A DNA stretch of 64,000 bases, from assembly GCA_023525715.1 (NCBI GenBank), contig CM042011.1, forward strand, positions 60,995,354 through 61,059,353, in the 5' to 3' direction. Position 1 is the first letter of the stretch; each line of letters opens with the position of its first letter. A program made the position numbers and the translations under genes. The notes beneath the pieces were generated by a model, which saw nothing but the letters and a program-made list of their open reading frames with translations, was not told the DNA's origin and searched no databases. The stretch is from Cichorium intybus. Lineage: Eukaryota > Streptophyta > Magnoliopsida > Asterales > Asteraceae. Shown one piece after another: positions 37,918 to 49,715 of this stretch.

Positions 37918-38526
37918 CTTCTTCCTTTACCTCTAATTTTTATGCAAAAAAGTTGCATCAATAATAGAGATAACAAAGATAATAAAGAACTACAATAGTT
38001 TTCTTCATTTTTGGAGTTTTTATACCCCTCCAGTGTTTTATCATTTCCACGAGATTCACTGATCTATTTGCTTTGGTTTTTGGACAATGGCTTTCTAACA
38101 TAAACACCAACATTCTATCTGATTGGTTTGTGTTTATTGGTCCCGGAGGCTAGGAAACACTGCTACTGCTTGCTGCTGCACAACAACTCTCGTTTGGAGA
38201 TATTCTTCATTTCTCTTTGTTGTTTGATTTCATATACTTGAAGTAGTTTGCTCTAGATATATCAAGGTTATTTTATACCTCTAGTACATCTAGAGAAGAC
38301 ATTGTATTGCTCAAATATTACTGGTAGTGGATTTGAAGCGACTCTAGTAGTCTTATGGTTTTTAGTATCATTTTGAGGGGTTTTCATGCTAAAATTTTGG
38401 TGTACTATATTGGTTGATTACGTATTGTTTTGGGTGATTATATTGGTTATACAAATTGCATTAGATCTGTTTTGGTTGTATTTAAAATATCATATTTGTT
38501 TGCATCCTCAAAAGTTCACCCGAGTG
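37918..38526. other. Intergenic, nothing recognised
   Basis: About 600 bases, AT-rich, without frame, repeat or signal I can name. Confidence 0.4.
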
Positions 38527-38850
38527 GGGAAACTTAAGTCAAACGAATAATTCCACAATTGCAGTTTACGTTTGTGGCTGTGTTTTTTTCATCAATTACA
38601 TCTAAAGTAAAAAGAGAAAAATGGGGTAAAACAAATTTTTGTTTTACCTTTGGTGTCATCGATTTGGTTAGTCTCTTATGGTGTCATCCCTTATCTACTA
38701 AGTTTTTATATTTTTATTCCCTTATTCCTTTTACAACATTGCTAATAATTAAGACAATATTCATTGAATTTGTTTACAATTTCCCTCAATGTATCAATTT
38801 AACGATATTTATTACTACATTCACATTTTGGTTTAGGTATTTTTCTCATT
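38527..38850. repeat. Segment duplicated at 40727-41050
   Basis: GGGAAACTTAAGTCAAACGA to TTAGGTATTTTTCTCATTTT. The second copy lies inside the left LTR of element D, differing by few substitutions and small indels. Confidence 0.9.
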
Positions 38851-39098
38851 TTGGAAATGTTTTGATTGCCTTTGTTTGTATAAACCAAGTCACGGAAAAT
38901 TATAGGCGAATGACCACAAGCGGAAATGAGTCATGCAAAAATTATAGACGTTGATACTGTTCTTAAGAGGTGGAGGGGTGGGGTGGGGATGTTAGCATGA
39001 GGGGGTTGGGTGGTTTCCTAATAATAAAAGCATAAACATAGATGATAAAATATACAATAAGAATATAAACTTTTTTTTAACTTGGAAGATTAGACATA
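38851..39098. other. Short non-coding stretch
   Basis: No feature except a G-rich tract (GGTGGAGGGGTGGGGTGGGG near 38969). Confidence 0.4.
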
Positions 39099-40310
39099 TT
39101 ACGTAGAGACGTTGGGCAAACGGGCAACAAGCTGCGCCGCTAGCCCTTTTTGAATGGCAAAGCTGATACGCTTAAAAACAAAATCCAATGATCTAAGGGA
39201 CATGATGGTACTATGCATAACCCGCTGAACTCTGTTGAGTAGTTCCACGGCATCAGGTGCGAGAAAACCAAAGGTATCAAAAGCGAAAGGGATAAACACA
39301 TGTTGATTTTCACGACATGCCTTATCGTGTTTATCCACTTTGCATGCAGCTGCTTTCAAAGCCGCTTGCCTCCCTGTGAAACCTCCACTCCTCAAGTTCA
39401 CAAGAGGAGAAACCCTGGTAAGGTCAACACATGCATGCTTACCTCCCATCCATCCGAAGACTAAAATGTCAGCAGGCCTAAGAGTAGATCTCCCGTCTGA
39501 AGGGTCAGTCAGAAAGTTAACACGAGCTTCTTTACGTACCGAAATCCCAGCACGTCGGCAGACGTCAAAAAGAACATCCCTAACCATATCATGACGGTAT
39601 TTGAAACCTGGGAGCTCACGACAATGAACAGCATGATCCCCAAAAGAGTCCAAGCACGCGTTCCGACAAACCGGACATATCTCGTCGTTCGGAAAAAGAG
39701 GAATCATAAGCCAGTACCGTAGAATAGCACGATATTCCACAGGGGACATATGTAGACCGAGGCCGTCAATGGGGATAGCTAGCAAAAAATCTTGTGCATG
39801 AGGAGCTCGAAGGCACTCCAATACGGCTTTCTGCCTGAACGTCATGTGAAAGTCGTTTTCCATATCCTTGACGATCTTACTAAAGAGAGCATTCGCCAAT
39901 GTTTTTTGGGGTTTAGGGGGGGCGATGTCCTTATTAGTGAAACCGTTACAGTCAAAATCTGGAATTGTGCCACACAGACGAGTCAAAGCTGAATAATAAT
40001 CAATGTCCATACCACATATGTCACTGTTTCGCAAAATGTGGTCTTGTAAGGCCCAAGTTTGGGCCCTCGATGCTACAAAAGCGTACGAGGAAGCCTCAGT
40101 AGCCGAGTACAAACCCAAACCACCAAAACGTATTGGTAAGGAAACCAAACGCCACTGGAAGTCTCCAAAGTAAGGGCCACCACAAACCACAATGTCTTCG
40201 ATGGAACCACGCAACCCAAAGGAAGTCTCCAAAGTAAGGGCCACCACAAACCAAAGGAAGTCTCCAAAGGAAGTCTCCAAAGTAAGGGCCACCACAAACC
40301 ATAATTTTAC
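39099..40310 (-). pseudogene. C-terminal relic of a non-LTR-type reverse transcriptase with zinc knuckle and endonuclease-like motif
   Basis: The frame of 398 codons (40295-39099) starts within tandem repeats. Real similarity begins at WRLVSLPIRFGGLGLYSA, the thumb-side region of a family of plant reverse-transcriptase-like proteins. It continues to a CCHC-type cluster (CPVC...GDHAVHC), then YRHDMVRDVLFDVCRRAG, then RPADILVFGWMGGKHACVDLT, which resembles the PD...D core of restriction-like endonucleases in R2-type elements. The catalytic polymerase motifs would lie upstream and are missing. The C-terminus (GLAAQLVARLPN) looks complete. The N-terminal 60 residues come from a 32-36 bp tandem repeat (40156-40302). 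Family resemblance is clear; the endonuclease reading is inference. Confidence 0.6.
40156..40302. repeat. Tandem repeat inside the reverse-transcriptase relic
   Basis: GAAGTCTCCAAAGTAAGGGC followed by CACCACAAACC occurs three times in full, plus one short partial copy. On the minus strand it encodes repeated GGPYFGDF in one frame. Confidence 0.9.
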
Positions 40311-40636
40311 TTTTATTTAACGTCAACTTTTTGACGGCATCCACATAAGGGACCACTATTCTGAGTGAAAAAAATAGTTTGTGGGACGTAATTTTCCCTT
40401 ATAATTATGTAATTTTTCCTTTTCATTTTGAAAAGATTCAATGTATAAAGGTTGTAAATTAAAAGCAAGTATAAAAACTATGTTGTGAATTTTTTTGACA
40501 ATTGTTTGACTATAGAAAATGGCGGGAAGTTAGTTTGCCATAGGTTTTCTTTTTTGAACGGCGAATACATTAAAACTAGCAAGAAGGTAGATAAATTACA
40601 GAGTACAAGCATTAAAAGAAGAACTACACCACTCAT
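40311..40636. other. Non-coding flank of element D
   Basis: No gene. It ends with CTCAT (40632-40636), the left target duplication of element D. Confidence 0.4.
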
Positions 40637-41207
40637 TAAAGGGTTTTATGCAAATCTATGAACTAATAACCTAAGTTCACATGCAACCTATAAAGATCTA
40701 TGTTTTCTTCTAATTGAACATATAATGGGAAACTTAAGTCAAACGAAGATTAATTCCACAATTGCAGTTTACGTTTGTGGCTGTGTTTTTTTCATCAATT
40801 ACATCTAAAGTAAAAGAGAAAAATGGGGTAAAACAAATTTTTGTTTTACCTTTGGTGTCATCGATTTGGTTAGTCTCTCATGGTGTCATCCCTTATCTAC
40901 TAAGTTTTTATATTTTTATTCCCTTATTCCTTTTACAACATTGCTAATAATTAAGACAATATTCATTGAATTTGTTTTCAATTTCCCTCAATGCATCAAT
41001 TTAACGATATTTATTACTACATTCACATTTTGGTTTAGGTATTTTTCTCATTTTGGTTTAGGTATTTTTATCATATAATAAATCAATCTTTCTCTCTACA
41101 GAACTTTCTACCAAATCTCTTGCTATGAGGGCAACCCAAATAGACTATGCTACTATTAATTAGAAAAATACTAATTATTCGTCATGTCTTAGAAACCTAA
41201 CCCAACA
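40637..41207 (-). repeat. Element D 3' LTR (left), chimeric
   Basis: 40637-40726 matches 53410-53507 and 41070-41207 matches 54047-54184. The middle (about 539 bp in the partner) is replaced by a copy of 38527-38850. Short repeat TTTTGGTTTAGGTATTTTT at the right junction. Confidence 0.85.
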
Positions 41208-42290
41208 GTCTCCCACTTGGATAAGTCTATGACTATAATTACCAATTTAACCTCTAATTAATTAGCAACATGTAGCTTCCTAGAAACTGCTGCCGAACTC
41301 TGACCTAGTCAGTTCTGTCTATAGATAAGTGATCATATGATCCTTCGTCCAACAAGATTTTTTCAGACACGAGACATGGATTGAGATCAATCTCTGTCCG
41401 ATTCTGCTTATGACTTTAGAACTTCTAATTGAACACATCAATTTAGTCCAGGCTGGCCAGCACTTTAGTCAGCTTCAAAATCATCGAGAGGCCTACAGAT
41501 ATCTGTTTCCCATCAGGGTCAAGGAACGAATAAGCTTCGACTCATATGCTTATATCTTTTACCAGTCAAATCATTCACAACAACACGTTTTATAACATCG
41601 AGTTACCGATGCATTTTCATATTATCAATGAACAAATGCCTTTGTAAATTATAACTCATATCTCTCCACTTCAAGATCATGGGATATTATCGTCTCAATA
41701 TTGCTTGTAATATAATCCATGAAGCAATCTATTGAGCGTGGGTTTATCAAATACTCAAATCTCTATTTCTAAGTACTCATGAATGTTGTAGCAATCCTAT
41801 TGTTATGTCTAACTCCTTAGACAGTCTACAAACCTATTCATGACAGTCTTGATTCAATACTTACTTCCCAAAGTATGAGCGACTGTGGACCTTTCTAAAT
41901 AATTAAATTATCCGGGAAGTAAAACATGCGGAAGCGAAACATAAAGATCTGACTGGCAGCTACTCCCGCTTATTACCAAGTCTCCACAAGGTAATCACCA
42001 AGTTGGACCTTGTCATAAACTATTATCGGTTTCAAGATTTCTTTTAAACTTTCAATTCTAATTTTACAGCTATGTCTTTATGAACCTTACACTCTTTCTA
42101 TGTATCCAAAGTATCTTATATTTATACACTTTATTGCAGATGATCCAATCGGATGTTCATCCGATAACATCTCAATATGTTATCCTGTCAATTTCTCTTC
42201 TAACTCCATTATGGTAATGTGTACTGTGACCTCCTATGTTTCTGGGGTCTTTAGTCTACTTGACTGCACCCTAAGACTATTTCGAGGTGT

Positions 42291-42328
42291 TATGATGTGA
42301 CGGTGAACCATACGCGCTCCATCAGAAT
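42291..42328. repeat. Conserved-core hairpin D1 (weak)
   Basis: Core TGACGGTGAACCATACGCGC with arms TGATG and CATCA. Confidence 0.45.
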
Positions 42329-43267
42329 ACCAACGAGACTCTTTAACCATGAAGTCCTTTAACATCATGTCCTGATGTTAATGATTACCACTTTGAAAAA
42401 AAAACTTTCAAATTTAACACTATCACTTTCACCCCAATCATTTCCCAATGAATACTCACTTGAGTTCAAACAATCCATCCAGTTTTCCCAGCTAGACAAT
42501 GTCCTGAATCCAACTTACTATGCCCTAAGCATCAAGTCATCAGGACATGTTCATGACATTATGATCGATCCAAAAACTTATGGAACCCGATCTAATCTTA
42601 TTCCAAAGGAATCCAAAGATTTTTATAATCCTTGTGTCATGATTTTCGAAAAAACTATTTCCTTTCGGAGACTCTTATCATGCATCTTGAATCTTATCAA
42701 GATCATGCTTACAATGGCTAGGTCTATGCTGGCGATTTCATATATCCAATAGATGACTGTGAGTTACGTGAGTATGTTGCACCTTCTTAATTTCTTTCAT
42801 GCCAAGTTATCACACTTTGCAATGATAGGAAAACCCTTTCCTGGGGCTATGCATCTTGAATCTCTCCAAGATCATCTTGGTAGAGTTTGGATCTATCTCA
42901 TCGACGTTTACAACCACCTGAGTATGTCGTATTTCTATTAAGTCTTTCACAGCGATCCGTCTCTTAACACCAAGTCATTACACTTCGTAATGAAAAGAGA
43001 CGTTTCCTAGAAAAAGTTTGTAACCCCCATATGGAGATAGTAGATAACAACGACACTCCCACTGGCTTTGACACGGTTATGGACTATTCACAAAATCCAG
43101 GACTTATGGCACATTTTGAGAATCCAAACCTTTCTGACATTTTAATGGAAATCTTTCAGCCCTTTCTCAAAATCCAATCCTTTGGCATATTTTTTAGAAT
43201 CTGAATATCCTTTCTTGCAAGATGTCTGTGGGGAAATCTCGAGCCTATTTACCTTTGTACTAGGACA

Positions 43268-43332
43268 CTCTTTGTGAGTCCCTATTAGTGTGTCGGTTAT
43301 CCACACGCGCTCCACTAACGATTCACAATGTG
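43268..43332. repeat. Conserved-core hairpin D2
   Basis: Outer arms CTTTGTGAGTC and ATTCACAATG (partial pairing), inner arms TTAGTG/CACTAA, core GTGTCGGTTATCCACACGCG. Confidence 0.65.
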
Positions 43333-44085
43333 CCATACAGTATCCTTTCGGATTTCATTTTCTATTGAGAGTGCTTCTCCCAGAATCAATTACTTGACTC
43401 TAAGTATCGCCTCACTCAACCAGATGTTCTGAAGGTATGTATCTGTCCATGTTGCTTTCTTTTGATGATTCAGTTACTCCCACTCGTTTTTAGACCAGGT
43501 GTAAAATCAATCAAAATTTCACATAGACTGTGTCTCGCCTTAAGGTTCTCTTGTTTGGCAGCAACGGGGATCACCAATGCTTTCAAGTAGTCAGATTATA
43601 AATCCGTACCAAGTATAGTGTTTTACCACCAATCGGTATGTCACCCTGATCATAACTACTTATAATGGTGATCAATACTACTGGTCAAGAGGAGATTATG
43701 TCAGTTGTAAAACAGAAATCTGATTTCTGCTCCAAGCCTAGTGATGACTAAAGGTTCTTTCATTTGGCTAATCCTAAACTCATTCAGGACTGTCCCAACT
43801 CCCACAGTTTCCTTAGACCATGAGTTCTTTCTAAAGGAGCTCTTCTTTTACAGTTAAAGTGGGATAACCAATGAAATGACAATGTTGATCATGTTCAGGC
43901 TACTCATGAGGTTCGGATGAACACTACAAGACCCTAGACTTTCTATGTATAAGTGGGATAATCCCAGCTTTACATTTCAGACAGTGTATACAATACCTAC
44001 TTAGTCTAGGATGTGGTCGGAATATGGTTTATATGGACTAACTAGTATAGTATTCATCTTATTGGAAACTAATTGGCAATGTATC

Positions 44086-47000
44086 TGTAACGACCCAAAA
44101 ATCTTGAATTTATATTCAAAATAATGCTTTGAAAGTTTTAAAATCATGTAACGGGAAATATAGAAAATTTCCAAGAGTTTGGAGAAAATTGGTGAAAAAG
44201 GGTAAAATGGTCATTTGACATCAAAATGACTTTTAAGTAATAAAAATATGATTTTGGGGATAATATGTAATGATATAAACTTAAAAAGAAGAATTTTGAG
44301 ATTTGGGACAGTTTTTGTAAAAGAATTGAACAAGAAGGGCCAAAGTGCCATTTCTTGAAACTAGAGGGCAAATTAGTCTTTTGCCATGTTTTGGACTTGA
44401 GTATAAAATATATTAGTGTTTGGGGTAAAAATGAAAGAAAATAAACTTATAATGTTATCAAATGAAGTTCTTGTGACATTTTGGGAAAAATGGAACTTGA
44501 AGGACCAAAGTGTAAAATAGCTAAGTAATTAAAGGAGAAAATATCTCCTTAATGTTCAGAAGTCTAGAGAAATCGTGAGAGAGCCTGAGAGAGTTTCAGT
44601 GATCGGTTCTTGAAGGTCATGAGGAATTGGAAGAAACTCACTTGGAATTGAAGAATTCCAAGCCTTTTAAGGTTAGTAAACTTGTTTTTAGGGTTGTTTA
44701 ACCCATTTCCCGTGAGTATGCTACTGTAGCTTCGAAAATTCAGTGGCTAGAGGAGGATTATCCTATGATTCCTAGCCTTAACTTGTGTCTTGATCACTAT
44801 CTCAACTTAATATAACCATTGAAAGTGTTAAGAATCAAGAAAATGAATTTTTGGCTCAAGAACCCTAGCTCACGGGTCCTTGTGATCAAAGATAGTTTTA
44901 ATGATTTTATGAAGTTCAATAAACTATAAAAGATGTAATGAATCAATTGTAAGAGATAATTTCAAGAAATTTCAATTTTTGGACCAAAAATGTCAAAAAC
45001 GGGATTTCTATGTTTTGTTAAGGATTTGAATGATTCCATGGGTTAAAACTTGAGGTAAACTGAAGGTTTTCATCATGGAATGATTCTATAAGTATTAAGT
45101 CAAGTATTAAGAACATATCTTAAAATCATCAAAGTATGTTGCTATTGTTGAAAAATTAGAAGTTTGTTCAAAAGCCTTAGAAATCAATTTCACATGATCA
45201 AATTAATTCTAAGGGGTTTTAATAAGTTCCATATGTGGTAATTGTTAAAATAAATCAGTAGAAGTGGTCAATCTTGAACAATTTCGGTTTTTGAATCAAA
45301 TTTGCAAAAACAGGAATGTTTGGGAAAAAATGATTTAAATCTATGATTTCAATGGTTTAGAAACTGAAAAAAAATGAATGGTTTTGCTTTTGGAACAAAC
45401 CTTATTGATTAAGACGTGAATTAAGGGCTTAATAAGGGAAAATGGATATTTGTAGCATAAAAATAGGAAATTCTGGGCTGCTGCTCAGCTGGCGCGGTGC
45501 GCCCCTTACCTGGGTGCGGTGCGCCTAGCGGCAGAGTAAATATGCAATTTAGTCTCAAAGTTCTCTGCCAAGTGGTTTTAGATTTTGGAATTTTGATCTA
45601 TACTTGTCCGTTTGACCTCAAATTTTAAACATAGGTCTAATATGTTATGAAACTTTATGAAAAATTGTCGGAATCGAAATACGACCCTCCGAGGGTACTG
45701 TAGTAAAATACGTATAAAATACGGTTTAACTAAAGTTGGTCATTTAAAAGATATATAAGTGTTATGATCCAAGATAGTATTATAAGGACTCTAATGAGTT
45801 ATAGAGTCAGTTAACATTAATGTTAATGTATAACATGTTAAATATAGGTCCATGCCAAGTGACTAATGGATCAAAAGAGTATAAATACAAGGAACGTGTA
45901 GTCAATCTTCTAGCAATACATGAGGTGAGTACATGCAGTATTTTTACCCATTCTGGGGTACATGGCAAGTAAGTATTTTCAAGATTTCTTATAAAATCTT
46001 ATATGTGAAATTATATGCAAGAGTTTTATTTCTAACTTATTTATGAAAGTATAATGCTATAATTGAAGCTATGTTTTAAACTATAAGTCAAATTAAGTGA
46101 AAGTATATATTGGCTTATGAGTCAATTGAGTGAAAGTATGTTAATCTATGAACCAATTATGTGAAAGTATATTTCGATTACAAGTTATATATGTTTTCAA
46201 ATATGAATGGCATATAGCCACAAGATGATTAAGAAGTATGTTTTGGTTACAAACTGTATATGTTTTCAAGTATGAATGATATATAGTCATAAGATGTTGG
46301 AAAGTATGATTTGGTATAAAGCTTAGAATGTTATAAAAACATATTTTACATATGTGATGAAAGTTATAAATTTGGCACCTAGCCATAAAGACAGAAAGTA
46401 ATGAAGTTTGGCGCTTAGCCATAAGTTATATGTATGTATGTAATGTTCAAGCAAGCAGAAAATGTTTTGTATGACTGGTAATTGTAGCAAGCAGCGTTAG
46501 TAAGGGAACTATGTTCCAACCTTCCCGGGTTAGGTAAGGGGTCTACTGGGGACAAGCCCCATCGCGAAGTAGATTGCCTCAGCACTTCTATGGTGATGAT
46601 TGATCCGTTCTTTCTAGCCATAGAGACTTGGGGTATCACTTATGGTGATTAAAGCCCTAAGTATAAAAATCCAGCAAGCTTATAAAACCAGTCAAAGAAA
46701 GTAAGAAAGATGCTATTTTTGTAAAGTATGTTATAAAATGATTTTTCAGAAGTAAAAGGTTATAGTATATTGCTATTATAAAGTTTGGAAAGAAGATATT
46801 TTTGCAAGGCATGATATGTTATGATTTTGAAAAGTAAAGAGCTATGGTATGATATTATTATAAAATTTTAAAAGATGTTTTATGTCATAAGTTTTATATA
46901 AAGATTGGAAAAGAAGTTAAAGGTTTGAGTCTAAAACTCATGTAACTCACGAGACAAATTTTGTCTTACGTATTTTATGTTTTGCCATGTATTCCAGGTT

Positions 47001-47235
47001 GAAATAAGTTGCTACAAATGAGATGAAGTTTAGCTGGAGTGGAGCTTGAGTTAGCTCCTAATTTGGACGCAAGGTTTAATCCTCTTCTTGCTTACTATGG
47101 TTAGATTTGGTATGGATTTGTAACACCCACAATTTTAAAATGTAAATTATCGGTTTTTAATAAACCGTATTTTTATATTCATGTATTTATACAAAAAACC
47201 ATAGTATTTGCAAACAGTAGAAATGGGGTGTCACA
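44086..47235 (+). repeat. Solo LTR F1 (family of element C), 3150 bp
   Basis: TGTAACGACCC...GGGGTGTCACA with perfect target duplication GTATC (44081-44085, 47236-47240). About 44690-44830 is close to the complement of the element C LTR (TTCAGTGGCTAGAGGAGGAT and neighbours), which fixes the family. A GC-rich pair of inverted motifs (GGCGCGGTGCGCC at 45491 and GGTGCGGTGCGCC at 45513) takes the place of the palindrome pair of C. No interior remains. Confidence 0.9.
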
Positions 47236-48126
47236 GTATCTCATACATCGAGGATCGACTGTTTCGACCAATGATCCATTATCTTCCCTAAGACACATTA
47301 TAACCATTAATGTTCTTGGAAGAGAATAAACTGTGAAACATTGTTCTCAGTTTATGTTATCGCTCAGGTTCTATGGAACTTGTACTTCCTTTGAAGTCCT
47401 TGAACTGTTCAAGGTTTCAATTCAATCGCTTATCCCGATAAGCGAAGTCATATTTGTCATACCGAATGATAAATATCGTGAAGTACAAACAATTGTGTTC
47501 TTTATCAAGATTCGAGCAATACACAACAACAGGTGTGTTCGTTTCTCTTAATCTCAATGTCCTTTACATATTTATGTAAACTTATGACTTTGTTAACTTT
47601 GCTCAAGACTTGCAATCTTCAGCTGACTCTAAGTCAACTGATTCCAAAATCCTATCCTCTGGATCTTTGGGTGATTCATTTCTTGCCACATGTGCTTTAT
47701 AAAGAACTTAATCATCATCTGACTCTAAGTCAGATGATTCCAAAGTCCTATCCAACTAGACCTTTGGTTGATTCATTTCTTAACACATTAAGAACTCAAT
47801 TCATCAAGTGACTTTAAGTCAAATGATTCCAAAGTCCTATCCAACTGGACCTTTGGTTGAATTGATTCTTATAACATTTGTATTAACAATCATAAATGAC
47901 ACAATACTTGAATCCAGACACTTTGGATGCATCAACATTCAAGTTATTACTAATCATACATTCAACACATTCATATAACATTTCAAGGACAATTTCATAC
48001 AACAGGTGTTAAAAGAAAATTGACAGTTTTATTAAAAACAAAAATCCTTGAACAATGTAATATATGATAGACAATGTCAAAATGCATCTAAAGGCTAATA
48101 ACAATATTTTAATATCTATCTAAACT
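47236..48126 (-). other. Element D non-coding region, second part
   Basis: Continues the alignment with element B (17680-18450). Holds the three-unit tandem hairpin repeat at 47610-47880. Confidence 0.6.
47610..47880. repeat. Tandem hairpin repeat, three units
   Basis: Units of about 85-105 bp. The middle one has a perfect 11-bp stem with 3-base loop: ATCATCTGACT/AGTCAGATGAT at about 47713-47737. A second stem CCAAAG/CTTTGG follows in units 2 and 3. Two units exist in element B (18030-18215). Confidence 0.75.
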
Positions 48127-49071
48127 TCAAAACTGCACGAGCTGGAGATCCAATCCAAATGTGCTCTTATACGCCAGAGTCTCGTGCCTTCTTGATTCCC
48201 TGCATACAAACCAAAATGTGACTATCACATTATGTATCAAGAAATCTTGGAACAGGAGTTTTGAGGTTTTTAGATATATCCGAGCTTTCAAAAGATTTGG
48301 AGCGTCTTCCAATCTTTCCGTGACTGTATCCGATTTAGTGGATTCCCAGCTTGAGACATGTCCAGACGATCTCGACCGTTTCTTGTTACGTCTCTTTACT
48401 GGACTTAATCTAGAAGTAGTTAAGCCATTGGAGCTATGTCTGTCCAAGAGTGACTCGTATAAAGTCAACAGTGGATGCATTTCCATGAGGGTCCTTTTCT
48501 AGTCTTCCTTTCTATACGTCTGAATGAAAAGATCATACTTGCTAGTCAGCGAAGCGAGTAGAATGTTAACACTCATCTCTTGACTCATGGAATAACCAAG
48601 TTTGTACAATTCACCTATGCACGCTTCAATCTGAAGAACATGTGAATTGATGATACTTCCTTCCTTTAGCTTGCACTCTGCAAGTCTTTTGAAGATCTTA
48701 GCTCGTTCCTCTTCAACTGGTTTTTGAAACCTTTCCTCAACCAGTTGCATTAACTCATATGGCCCCAATGATTCAAAATCCTTGTGGAACTTGGGGTCAA
48801 TGGTCAATAGCATGAGGTCACGAATCTTTTCGGATTCATCAACTAAGAAGTTATGCTTATCATAAGAACCTTTTATGATGACTTGTTTCGGTGGGACCGG
48901 GATCGGATACTCGGTGAGATGTAGCTTGCCAGCAATGCTGAGAACCAGTCTCCAATTGTGAAGCCATTCCTTACAGTTGAGGCTAGTCAGCCTTTCCATA
49001 TTTGGCAGGTGCATTCTGATGCTTTCAGAAATGGGTGAAGGAGGAGAAGGAGGAGAATTGACACTTGACAT
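48127..49071 (-). pseudogene. Element D gag, one nonsense codon, no pol behind it
   Basis: A copia-type gag frame starts at 49071 (MSSVNSPPSPPSP) with the usual gag core (NMERLTSLNCKEWLHNWR; DFESLGPYELMQLVEERF; ASLTSKYDLFIQTYRK). A TAG at 48499-48501 ends it at 190 residues; the same frame continues open to 48127 for a further 119 codons with a basic stretch (PVKRRNKKRSRSSG). Downstream I see no zinc knuckle or protease, so the family appears to encode gag only. The gag of element B is a diverged, more broken copy. Confidence 0.75.
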
Positions 49072-49387
49072 CTATAAAAGAAACAGAATTTATTAGTTTA
49101 ATTGGTCCTTTTAAATAATTACCCAATTTATTATTTATTAGGGCTAGGACCCAGAATATCCCAATAATGATGTGAATAGGGATGCCGTAATCACAACATT
49201 ATGGCCATTAAGGTAGATAATGCACTTATCAATTTCATCTTATGAAATTCCTAGATCTGTTGAGATTCATTGAACTTTTCAATGGCATGTTTAATCTTGG
49301 ATGTGCTCCACTGTTTGTGACTGGGATGCCGAGGATCACAAACTGGATGTGAATAACCATGCAAATTAGCTTGGTACTCTCAGGTTA

Positions 49388-49445
49388 ATTATCATCTCTA
49401 ATTGATGTGTCGGTAAACCACACACGCTCCATCAACAATGATAAT
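49388..49445. repeat. Conserved-core hairpin D3
   Basis: Outer arms ATTATCAT/ATGATAAT, inner arms TTGATG/CATCAA, core GTGTCGGTAAACCACACACG. Confidence 0.78.
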
Positions 49446-49467
49446 ACCCGGGAAACCCATTGCAACT

Positions 49468-49528
49468 CTTTATGAACCCCTATTGGTGTGTTGGTAAACC
49501 ACACACGCTCCACCAATGTTTCATAAAG
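49468..49528. repeat. Conserved-core hairpin D4
   Basis: Outer arms CTTTATGA/TCATAAAG, inner arms ATTGGTG/CACCAAT (7 bp perfect), core GTGTTGGTAAACCACACACG. Confidence 0.78.
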
Positions 49529-49715
49529 TGCAATGTACAATTTCATGTATTAGCACCAATTCATATTTTTCCTAAAGTAACTAGATTTGGGTTTTATTAA
49601 GCTGTTCCAGTACTTTGAATAATATCATTATACTTTTAATGAGATTAGGCGGTCCTATCAAACCCGTTCGGCTAACGACCATCCACTGATCAAGCGAGCG
49701 GTTGGTGAGAGTGGA

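Larger units (their letters stand above)
41208..44085 (-). other. Element D non-coding region, first part
   Basis: Polypurine tract complement (GTCTCCCACTTG) at its left end. Aligns in order with 15039-17660 of element B. Frames such as 42375-42752 are not conserved in B and are not genes. Confidence 0.6.
49072..49715 (-). other. Element D 5' leader, part next to gag
   Basis: Non-coding; carries the adjacent hairpins D3 and D4; interrupted by F2 at 49716 and continued at 52696. Confidence 0.6.

Noticed and set aside
42375..42752. 125-codon plus frame in element D
   Set aside because: Not kept in the aligned region of element B and runs against the element's coding strand.
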